DNA of 64,000 nt from Mesostigma viride. Taxonomy: Eukaryota; Streptophyta; Mesostigmatophyceae; Mesostigmatales; Mesostigmataceae. Within the stretch, counting starts at the first letter, position 1, and each line of letters begins with the position of its first letter. Location: the NCBI GenBank assembly GCA_009746045.1, contig RPFO01000130.1:1679625-1743624 (forward strand). The letters run 5' to 3'. The translations under genes were made by a program, and so were the position numbers. This document shows, in pieces, positions 33,787-44,700 of the stretch. The notes under the pieces were generated by a model that saw only the letters and a program-made list of their open reading frames with translations, ran no database searches and was not told where the DNA came from.

Positions 33787-34846
33787 GCGAATATGAAACT
33801 GCAACCTCAATGCACCTTCACGAGGTCAATGCCCTCATGGATCATTTGGAGGTATTTGCTGGCAATGTTGCTAGCATGGCAGCGCTTGCTATGTGCATTA
33901 GGGAAGGTGCAACTTCTATGCACCACAGGCTGCCTACATCCTTTGCGGCACATCCATCTTCACGTTAACAATCCTAAGCGGGACAACATGTGTATCCTGG
34001 CTACATTTCATCTGTGTTTGTTGTAAGTTGGTGCGTTTCCTCGGCAAAACTTCGTATCAACATTGAACATCTTCTTGCCGTAGTGTAATGTGAGTATCTC
34101 AAACATATGTGCCGGGCCATTGTCTTGCTCCCGAACATTTTGCGGTGTTTGGCTTTAAGCCCTATAATGGAATGTTGGAGTTGTGGTGTCCATTGTAGTG
34201 CTTGTTGGCTGCCTCCATGATCGTGAGATGTGGCCTTGAATCTCATGTGTGTATTTTCTTTCAACGATGGACTTGAGTTCTTGGTTTCTTTGCGTTACTT
34301 ATACATGTGGCGCCAACTCCTCCCAAATGTACAAGGCCACCCCCAGACATGCAACCATGCCCTAGTCTCCACACTTGCAGGTGCGGCGCATGGTGGACGG
34401 ACCTACGTGGCGCTGCATGCGACATATCTTCTTGCTGCTGCGGACCGGCTACTATTGCTACACTTATCATCAAGGATGTGGCATATCAGTGGTGCCATCA
34501 TCATAATTCTTGGCAACGTTTGAAGCTCAATCAGCCATCATGGTGTGGACAGTAGGTCTAGTGGCCCTTGCTTGCGATGGAGCCGTGGTGCCATCACTTC
34601 CCCCGGTGGACATCTGTGCTTCCCATCAGTTCCAACGTTCACTACATGTGTTGAGCCGCTCATGTTGACGGTGGTTCAACCATGGTTGAAGCTAGCCTGA
34701 AGTGGCTGGTTTGGCATGTGCCGATTTAGTGGCTAGACGAGTAGTGGGCTCTCAACCCACTCGGGTGCAAAAAGCGAATCTTCACTGGTAGTTTGACATG
34801 TCCGGCTTTGTTGGTGAAAGCTCGTGTAGGCTGTCCAACTGAGTGG

Positions 34847-35036
34847 TGGTTTCAATGGCCGCCGCCGCCTCCTCCGGGCCGCTGCCGCCTCCGGGCCGCC
34901 GCTGCTGCCGCCGCCTCCGGGCCGCCGCCGCCGCCTCCTCCTTTGGGCCGCCGCTGCCCCCTCCTCCGGGCCGCCGCTGCCGCCGCCGCCTCCTTTGGGC
35001 CGCCACCGCCTTAGCCGGGCCGCCGCCGCCGCTGGC
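34847..35036. repeat. GCC-rich imperfect repeat
   Basis: GCCGCCGCC/CTCCTCCGGGCC motifs repeated about ten times. All frames stay open; treated as non-coding. Confidence 0.75.
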
Positions 35037-36007
35037 GTTGGGTAGTGCCATGCATTGTGGTACCAACCCAAGGTTGCTGTGGGAGTTCCCTTAAACCCTG
35101 AGTGCCCCCCCTCAGGATAACATTACTGGATGTTCCCTAGCAACCGCCACCATTAGGGAGGACAGTCAATACTTGCTGACCCACATTTGCTTGACATGTC
35201 AATATGTAACAACCAAATCTGACTTGTTGTTACATCCTGAGTTTTGTAATAGTTTGGGATTTTATTTGAGGCCTTTTGGATGAGTATTGAGCTAGTTATG
35301 AGGTTTCCCACGTGCAGAGATATTTCGAGACCTGGACTTTGTCAACTGACTTGTTTAGACCCTCATTGGTCGTGGCCTGATCCACGTGGGGTTATTAGTT
35401 GGTCGGTTCTGCCAAGTCTTGCCTAGATATTTTAGGACTCCAATGCTTATCAAGATTCGGTGATTCCACGTCTGGATTATGCCAGGCTGGTTTGTGTGCT
35501 CTTGTGTTACGTGTCTAGTTAGAGGGACGAAAGAATCTTACCTTGTGATGCTGTAACCTGATTGGTCCATTTCAGGCTAACGGTGGAGCATGCTCGACAT
35601 GCACGTTGAGATTAGGACGTATGGGTTGCCATTGCTGGAACGTTTGTTGTGATCTAATCTAACATGGTACAATAAGGTTCGCATAATTCATCCATCCTCA
35701 AAGCCTCTTGCTCGTTGACCACTTTCAGTTCCACAGAAGTAGTCAAGGATATTACTTGTCTAACTTACTGAGATAACTAGACACAATTATCAAGGAGACA
35801 ATTATATTTCTTGATCAACGCATCTCTCGATTTCTGGCCTGCGCTGGTTGTCTCCTTGATATTTCTTGATCAACGCATTGCGGTCCAATGTGGTGTGATC
35901 AATTGTTTCTTAAGCCGCGGTATGATTGTGTGCACGAGTTTAATTCGTCAACCCCGATGGATTCGATTGACTAGATTAAGTGAGACAACTATGCATGCCT
36001 GAGATGG

Positions 36008-36442
36008 ATTAATTAATTTACTAATTAACATCGTGCTAGCTCCCGTTTGGGAGCTAGTCATGGAGCATTAATCGCGACGGATGGATGGATGGATGGATGG
36101 ATGGATGGATGGATGGATGGATGGATGGATGGATGGATGGATGGATGGATGGATGGATGGATGGATGGATGGATGGATGGATGGATGGATGGATGGATGG
36201 GTGGGTGGGTGGGTGGGTGGGTGGGTGGGTGGGTGGGTGGGTGGGTGGGTGGGTGGGTGGGTGGGTGGGTGGGTGGGTGGGTGGGTGGGTGGGTGGGTGG
36301 GTGGGTGGGTGGGTGGGTGGGTGGGTGGGTGGGTGGGTGGGTGGGTGGGTGGGTGGGTGGGTGGGTGGGTGGGTGGGTGGGTGGGTGGGTGGGTGGGTGG
36401 GTGGGTGGGTGGGTGGGTGGGTGGGTGGGTGGGTGGGTGGGT

Positions 36443-36509
<67 letters not shown>

Positions 36510-36850
36510 GGTGGGTGGGTGGGTGGATGGATGGATGGATGGATGGATGGATGGATGGATGGATGGATGGATGGATGGATGGATGGATGGGTGCACACAA
36601 TCCAACCCGTCTATTCTATCTAGTAACAAACAATCCTATTAGTCTATCTTATCTAGCTAGAGTGTGCCAGACCCTAGGAGTCTTGCCTAGATATATACTC
36701 ACTAGTAGATATGCTCTAGTTGTCTCACATCATTGTCTCACTTAATAATTAATATGTGTGAATGCACGTAGTTTCACTTGATAATGACCAACTAGTGGCC
36801 GGGAGTACCTGTTCACGTGCCCCATTGAGGGCTTATATATGTCGTCGAGG
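36008..36850 (-). mobile_element. LINE 3' end nested in the TIR element, with hugely expanded GGAT repeat
   Basis: On the minus strand this matches the LINE 3' UTR at 14225-14391: the end tail (36008-36028), a 9-bp-stem hairpin (36036-36057), GGAGCATTAAT, then the ATCC microsatellite, then the UTR piece at 36593-36700. The LINE at 14319 has five microsatellite units; here the tract is about 520 bp. Confidence 0.65.
36075..36592. repeat. Compound microsatellite (GGAT)n-(GGGT)n-(GT)n-(GGGT)n-(GGAT)n
   Basis: Nearly symmetrical order of blocks: about 30 GGAT, 62 GGGT, 28 GT, 6 GGGT, 16 GGAT. Confidence 0.95.
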
Positions 36851-38102
36851 CAAGAAGCAACCATTTATCAAGGAGACAATGCAACAACCAGCGCAGGCCA
36901 GATAATTTATACCAAGTCCTCAATTTGCATGATTTTTCAATTGCTCCTTATCCAATTACAATTTACAACACATACGCATGAATCATAGAGCTTTGTGTGC
37001 TACAACGCAGACAGTTCTGGCGCTCCCGGTCGTCATCTTGCCGACACCGGGCCACTGCGGTTGTCACCCGGCACCCCTCACCCCACCCCACTGCACAGCA
37101 AAAACCTGCTTCCTAGAATTGGCCTGCAGCCGAGAAGGGCGCCAATGCCGTGTAGAAACTCATGATGTGAACGGCATGTGGTCAGTGGTCACAAGCGCCA
37201 AGGACACCTAGTGGCCTTTACCTGCCCCAAACCACAACATCCCAAGCATGCCTTTATCTGCGGAGCAGCTGATCCTGAAGTGGCAACCCCGCCCTTACGA
37301 CACATAACACCGACCATGCCACCATGGGACCTGCGTCCTGCAATAAAATATTTGCCTAAATATCGTCGTCTTGTGCCCGCACGTCCATGGAGGTTGAAAT
37401 TACTTATTAACATGCGAATATAATCAATCGGAGGCATGAAAATTGTTGCGCACAACCCGCCGGATTCCCTCCACAGCACAGCCGAAGGAACCAATCTAAC
37501 AGCCCTGTTTTCTTGACTACTGAGTTTGTCCTACCAGCTAGCACCGCAACGCAATACTAATTCGGCCGTTGATCGACATTTCCCCAGCCTACTTGACTGG
37601 AACAGATGCCGCTAAATTCTTTCGGTCCGTCAATTCTTTTGGTGTGGAGTTGAATTTATTCTACTAGGCCAAAGTCCCCCCGCGGCTCGCGCCCTGGCCA
37701 TGGTGAAATTGGTGATGGACTTACTTCCATCCTGTGGCGAGGCTCCGCTTGGCAGTTGACGCGCCAGCATTTTCTTCTGTCATTTGTACTTACGCACCAT
37801 AAGTTTACGCGCCGGGGCGCGTGCGATCGATACAGTAGACTTAGCAGTTCGCACAGGCATGTGCGTCGGCGCCCTCCGTAGTATGAGCCAGTAGGCTGCG
37901 CTTTCCGTTCGTTTCGTCCCTGATCACAATGTTTCCGGCTCATGCCGCCGCGTCTGCAAGCGTTACCCGTATTTATCGGCCCACACCGTTCCTTTCGCAA
38001 GCGTTACCCGTATTTATCGACGCGTACCGTAGCCTCTTGTCATTGTCATCTGTCATCGGGTGCGCCCAGCACCGGATGCGATTTCCAAAAACCCCGCATG
38101 AT

Positions 38103-38712
38103 CGGCAGTTCGGCATCATCCCATCATCACCAAGGCGTCACGGGCCACCTCGTTGCGGTGATGGGTAGATTACCCGTTGCGATTTGCGAATCTCTTTTTG
38201 GTTCAGACCTCGGTCCAGGCTTGGTTCAGTTGAGAACATGTCGAGATCCCTGTGCAGTTAGATTATGCCGAGAATGTACTCCATGGACCCTTTCGTACTC
38301 GCCATCTAGAATTCCTGGCTAAGAAGCAACCGATAAAGATCATACCGTGTCCAGACTTTTGGCTGTTCTCCAACGGCAACCGGAATCGCGTTCGCCCGGC
38401 GAGCGGCCGCGCAGGGTGCCGAAAACGGATAGTTGCTCGCGTGAAAAGGTGACAGGTGGTGAGAAGCATTCAACGTCCATGTTGGCTATGTCGGAATATC
38501 TCGGGCGCGTCGGGCATTTAGGATTTTTCCGATCACAACGTGCATTGCTAAAGCAGATGGCTAACAGCAGGGAATATTTACAGATGGGGTAAATTATCAT
38601 CAAAAGGAAAATCGCTGGCATTCATCGCACAGATCTCGGGCTCCGGTTCCCCTACCCTGTCATTTTGATCGAGGATTCTGCACGAATAAATTACATTCCT
38701 GTTTAGGAGCCC
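38103..38712. other. Region upstream of the acyltransferase gene
   Basis: No gene or clear promoter element recognised. An in-frame TAG at 38706 sits just upstream of the first ATG. Confidence 0.4.
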
Positions 38713-41700
38713 ATGGGACCGTGGATTGCAGCTAGAGAAAATCTTGTCGATGGCGTTTTGCAGCCGCGATCCGCGACGACGTCAATGGCATCCTGCAACT
38801 TCATCAAGGGCGCTCCTCTTCGGCCCGTCGCGCAGCGCATACCGCAACGACGACAGAATCTTGTAACGTCGTGCTCGGCGACATGGCGTCTTGTCCGCGA
38901 TGGGGAGGAGATCTGCACAAGGGATCCTTTATCGGGTTCCGTCTTGTGCGAAAAGCTCGAAGTCGTTCAACCGAGCTCGAGAGACGAGGAGCCGCGAAAG
39001 CAGATGGCCGTCCGAAAGCAATTCCCCAACGAGGGGGAGGAGATTTGCACCAGGGACGTTGTATCCGGAGCGGTTTCTTGCAAGCCAGCAGGCTCGCCTG
39101 AAATTGCACAGGTAAGGCCCTCCTGCCTATCCTCTTGCCTACCGGTCTCAAGTGGTCTCACGTCAAAACACGGCTGGTTATCTCGACAGTACCTCACATG
39201 TTCATTCCCAATCGTCATTTCGTTCCCCTCACGTTGCACCCTCGCAGGGGGCTCGCCCCAGCGTGGAGATGCCCATGCCCACGGCCACGTTCGATGAGCT
39301 GCTGGGCTATATCGTCGCCCTCAAGGTCCAACGGCTGGACCTGTTGGAGGGGGAGCAGAGCGTCATTGGTAAATGGCCCTAGATTTTGCAAGCCTTCTCA
39401 CTTATTGTTTCTCTTCACACACGCAGACATTCACGCACTTACGCTCTCATCACTCACTGCATCCAATCTACCTTGTCACTTGAATCATGATTCTACCACC
39501 CCTCGATAACCACCCCTTCTCATCCCCCCATTGCCAAACCCTGGCCACCAACCCTATCCAACCCCCTCTATCGACTACCCGCGACTCGCAACGTGCTATT
39601 TCCCCGACCACCCCCCAACTCGCTACCCCCATCACCGCTCCCCACATGTCACGCCGCACCGGCTCTCCCCCACGTAATTACCCCACTCACTCCTCTCTGC
39701 ACTCCTCACCTTTGGGTATAACAAGTTCAAACTGTCGTCATATCACATAGTGTATCGCAAAGTGTCTGGGGGGGCAGGGAGCGTTCTCATACTTCCCGCC
39801 CCCCCCTTCCCCCACCAATTCTGCACCTTTGCCTCGCCCACTCCCCTGCCCCTGGCCTCCTCCCCCCTCCTGCTTCCCCCCACTGTCCCTTCCCCTGCTG
39901 CAGCCCCCAACTAAACCACTGGATTCCCTCCTCTTCTCCCTCCCCTACTCCATGACGCACGCCCTCCCTTCCCCCCCCCCCCATCCAGTTTCCATCCTGG
40001 GCCAGGGCCACCGCCTCGTGCAACTGCCACCTGGCGGCGTGGAGCAAGTCGAGGCCACGCTGGCCAAGGCCGTGCGCCTCGGCCGCGTGATGCGCTCCTC
40101 ACAAGCGTCCGGCCGGTGGTGGCCCGACCACCGGCCCCGACACGCCCCCGAGACCCGCGTAATTGGCAGCGACAGCACGGGCGCTTCTTCTTCTAATATA
40201 AGCGGCCACGCTAATGCTGGCCCCGGAGGCTTCGGCCAGTTGCTTGCCGCGGGTGGCAGAAGCGGCAAGATCCCCTCCATGGTCACCCGGCAGTACTCCA
40301 TGCCCGCGTACCGCGTCGTGCGCAGGTGGACCGCGCCGCCGGTGCTGCCTGGGGCCACCTCGACCGCCCCCGCGCTTCAGGCGCACGCAGATACGGACGC
40401 CGTGCAGGGGCGGTCGCAAGTAAGCAGTCTCTGGGGCAGTGGGGTCGGATCGCCCATGGCAGGGAATCTCCCTGGGGCGTCCCCAATCAAGGGGTTCTTA
40501 ACGGCCCATGCCCCCTCCTTTGCCATGCCCTCATTCTCCGCCCCCTCCTTCTCCCCGCCCTCATTCTCCGCCCCCTCGGTGCCCCCCTCTCTCTCCTCCC
40601 TCCTGTCACTGCCACTGCCGACCCTCATGTCCGGGTCGTTTGGGCTGCCCGTGGGGGGGGGCGCCGCAGGAGGCAAAACCGGGGCCATTAGTAATGCTGT
40701 CACCGCGTCCAGCCCTCCCAGCGCCCCTGTGGCGGTCACCAAGGCTAATGCCGTCACCACGTCCAGTCCTCCCAGCGCCCCCGTGGCGGTCACCAAGGCA
40801 ACCGTATCCTCCCAGGCCTCCGCCCTTCGGCTGGGGATGACCCGTAGCACCGCCACCAGCAGCAACGATGGCAACAAGCACGCGCCCAGCCGTCACGCAG
40901 CCCACACGCATGCCGCATGGCGGGGCAGTGGCAGCAGCGGGCACTTGAGAGGCTTCGCCGGGGCCAGCGCCAGCAGTACCAGCGCGGCGATGGCACTATC
41001 GGGGACCGTCGGTGTCCCCTCTGGGTTGGGGGTGGGGGCGGTGCCCCCCTACGGTGCCCCCACCCCCATCCTGTGGTCGGCGGGCCTCATCGTTCCCCTC
41101 TCAGCCGCATGGGTGCTCCTGAGCCGGCGGTTCAGTCAACTGCGCCAGGCGATGAACGCGCCAGGTGGCGCCGCGTCTGCAAGCAGTAATAGCAGCGGCA
41201 GCAAGGGGGCCGGGTCTGCTGATCCCTTCCGAGGCCTCCACCGCGCATGGCTCGGGCGGGACGGGGACGGGGAGGGGGCGGATGTCAGTGGCCGTGCGCG
41301 GGGCCGGGCGGCGGGGGCAGGGGCACGGGCGGGCAATGCCTCGTCCGCGGGCGTCGCTTCGCGCCCGCTGGTGGGCAGTGATGTGGACTATGACAGTGAT
41401 GGGGGTGAACGCACGCCCAGTGGTGGTTATGATGTCGGGAGGGAATCGTTCACCAGCGGCGTAGCCCGCTTCTTCGGCAAGGGGCGGCTGCGCTACCGGG
41501 GCCCGCCCAGCGGCGCGCTGGATTACACGAGCGACGCGGCGCCTGCCACCCATGCTCCCACGGCATCCCCGCAGCCGCAGGGCACGGGGAGCGGCGCGGG
41601 CCATGCCCAGGCGGCCAGTAATGCTGCCGACGCGAGCGCTCCTCCGCAAAGTCCTGCTGCGTCCGCCACGGTTGCCAGCAGTACCAGGGAGCGCCTGCGC

Positions 41701-44700
41701 CGGGTGCGGGGCAAGAAGGCCGGGGGTGCCGCTGACCCATCCTCCGTGACGCAGGGAGCCCCGCCCTCAACCTCGTCGTCATCACCACCACTCCCGTCAT
41801 CATCGTCACTGAAGCCATCATCTGCTGGTGCATCAGCACGGCCGCAAGCCCAGCCTGGGAGCCCGAGGATGCCTGCGGAGCCCGTCATGCCCGCTGCAGG
41901 GACAAGGGCTGCTGCCCATGCTAGGCTGCTCCCCTCCTCGCCCTCCTCGGCGACCTCTGCGGGTTCCGCGTCGACAGCAGGCGCCGCGTCGTCCGCGACC
42001 ACCACCACCCTGACTCTATCGGCCGTCACGCGCCGCATGGCCGAGCTCTCTGAGCGTGCGAGCGCGACCCCCAGCCTCAAGCTGCTGCAGCCGGTTCCGC
42101 TGGCGCCCGGCACGTCCGCCCCGCTGCTCGTCTACCTCCCGGGGCTGGACGGCACGGGCCAGGGCGTGCGGCGCCAGGTGGCGCCGCTCGTGGGCCGGTC
42201 CGGGTACGACCTGCGGTGCCTGCACATACCCAACGAGAACGAGGGGGGGTGGGCCGACATGGCCGCGGCGCTGCTGCCCAGGGTGAGGGAGGCCGCGGCG
42301 CCGTGGGAGGCCCGATTACGCGCTGCCGCGTCCGCGTCCGCAGCGGCCACTCCCGGTGGGCAGGATGGTGGGATTAATAAAGGGACAGGGGACGGCGTGG
42401 GCGTCGGCCCCCTGCCCACGGTCACGCTTCTGGCCGAGTCCTTCACCGCCCCGCTCGCGCTCATGCTGGCGCGCGCGGCGCCCGATCTTATCGCCCGCGT
42501 GATCCTGGTTAACCCTGCCACGGGGCTCGCCTCCCACGGCCGCCTCCCGTTGCTCCTGGAGGCCGTGACGGACGCTGGCGTGCTGACCACGGGCGTGCTG
42601 CCCGGCCCTCTGGTCGACGCGGTCCTGGACGCGATCCAGCCACTGCTGCTGCTGCGCCGTGGCCGCGTGAACGCATCTCCCCAGGAGCTCGCGTTCACGT
42701 CCGCCATCCCTCAGGCGACACTGGGCCGCCGGCTGGGCATGCTGCAAGAGGCCGCGCGGTGGATCTCCGGCGTGGCCAGTAATGCTGGCGGCCACGGCAA
42801 CGGCATGGCGTCCCCGCTGGACTCGATCTCGCTCTCATCGGGCGGCCTCTCGGCGGCCTATCCTCCCAGCAATGGGGTGGCATCGAGGGGCGCCAGCGGT
42901 GGTGGAGTTATCCGTGGGGGCCGCAGGGATGGCCGGGGGGAGAACGTGCCCGGTGGGGCCGACATCTTGCCAGATGGCGGCGCCACGGGTCCCCTCGAAG
43001 GTCCTGGCGGGAAGGAGTTCCTGCGCGGCGTGCGCCAGCCGGTCCTTATCCTCGCCGGCGCCAAGGACCGGCTGCAGCCGTCGCTGGAGGAGGCTGGCCT
43101 CCTCGCGGCGCTGCTGCCTGACGGCACGCGCGTGGCCCTCCCCGAGAGCGGCCACAGCGCGTTGCTGGAGATGGGGGTGGACGTGGGGGAGGTGATGGAG
43201 CAGGCCGGGTGGCGGACACCAGAGGTAACCGCGGAGTGTGCCGTTGCGATGACGGCGCACCTGCGGGCTGGCAGGCCGGCGGGGGTGGGCGCGAGGCTGG
43301 GGGCGGCAAAGGGGGTGCGCCGAGGGGGGAAGGAGGGCGAGGGCTCTGTGGGCGCAGATGCAACGGGGTCGACTGCCGCTAGGAGGTATGTCTTTTTAAA
43401 AAATGTTTTCAATATTGAGAAGATCGGTTTCTTTTTCCTCCTCGCACTACCGATCATGCTATCGTTCGTATCGCCTTGCCTGAGGAGAGTCATGGTATCA
43501 TAGGGCAGCATTATCCTACGGTACAGAGTGAAAATCATGATAACGACAATGATCGACTTGCTTTATCATCATTCGTTGTCATAACCATGATTCTCCTACG
43601 ATGCCGTACGATAAAGCTGCCTCACGATACCATGATTTTCAGTCGATGCCGTACGATAGTACTGCCTCACCATACCACGATTTTTACTCGCCCTGTACGA
43701 TAATACCACGGTACCTTATCGTTGATTTCATGATAGCTTCGGCTGGACTCTGGCATCGTTGGGTGCGGATCTGTCAGGCTTCAGGCATGCGCTGGTTGTC
43801 TCATGGATCTACCACTGTACTTTCATGGTCCCATGTGATTCTACAATATATTAGTGCACCCAGAGATCTTCACAATCACTTCATGGGGGGCCTGCTAATC
43901 TAGACCTACAGAGGGGGAACAGAAGCTCCTTGCAACATAGTACGAAGTACACCATCCTGAGGATCGCCGCTTCATGAACACGTCATGTGATCGAATTTTA
44001 AGTTCATCTAATCAATCTAATCAATATCCTCGTTCTTGTAAATGCTGTCCGCCCCCCCCCCCTGCCCTCCCAACCACCCAACCACAGGCCCCTGCCGGTG
44101 CACACGCCGGTCGCCCCTGCCAGCATGAACAGCCTCTCCCGTACGATGGGCCCTGCTGACGCGCTGGTCGACGAGGGCATGGAGGCGTTGGGGCGTTTAT
44201 TGGAGCCGTGGAAACTGCTGGCATCCCCGCTTGTCACGGGCGAAGTGCACCTTCCGCACGTGGCTGCTAGAGGGCAGGGCCAGGCACGGGGGGGGCGCCG
44301 GGGTGGCGCAGACGCGCAACGGCCGATCTTGTTTGTGGGCAACCACACGCCGTTTGGCGTGTTCGACGTGTGAGTGCTTGTTGCCATGATCGTTGATTGG
44401 AGATTGCCAGGACAGAGCCAGTGTACTTTGTGTGTTGAGCCGCGTGGCGTGTTCACGCGTGGTTGCTTGCCTAGCACGATGCGAACGTGGTGTTTGATAG
44501 GGACACTCGTATCCTCTTTTTCTTGCCATAATCCATGACCAATACGATCATCCATATCGTAGCCATGGTTAATCATCCATGTTACTCGGGGCCTTCATCT
44601 ATTGAGCTGTCTGGTCTGTTCTTAAGTAAGACCTTCTCCCCCTCCACATCCTCTCTTTTGCCCTCGTTCCTTTCCGCCTTCTCCCCTCTGGGCTTCTCTA

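Larger units (their letters stand above)
33186..38096. mobile_element. 4.9-kb element with 217-bp terminal inverted repeats
   Basis: 33186-33402 and 37880-38096 are reverse complements with no difference noted by eye, beginning CGGGGTTTTTGGAAATCGC. Each arm contains CGATAAATACGGGTAACGCT twice. CATGAT lies just outside both ends (33180-33185, 38097-38102), a likely 6-bp target duplication. The interior has one basic protein frame, low-complexity DNA and a nested LINE fragment, and no recognisable transposase. It is probably non-autonomous. Superfamily unknown. Confidence 0.8.

Noticed and set aside
36047-36745. Met-Asp-Gly-Trp and Thr-His-Pro-Pro repeat proteins
   Set aside because: Artefacts of the GGAT/GGGT microsatellite, open in several frames and both strands.
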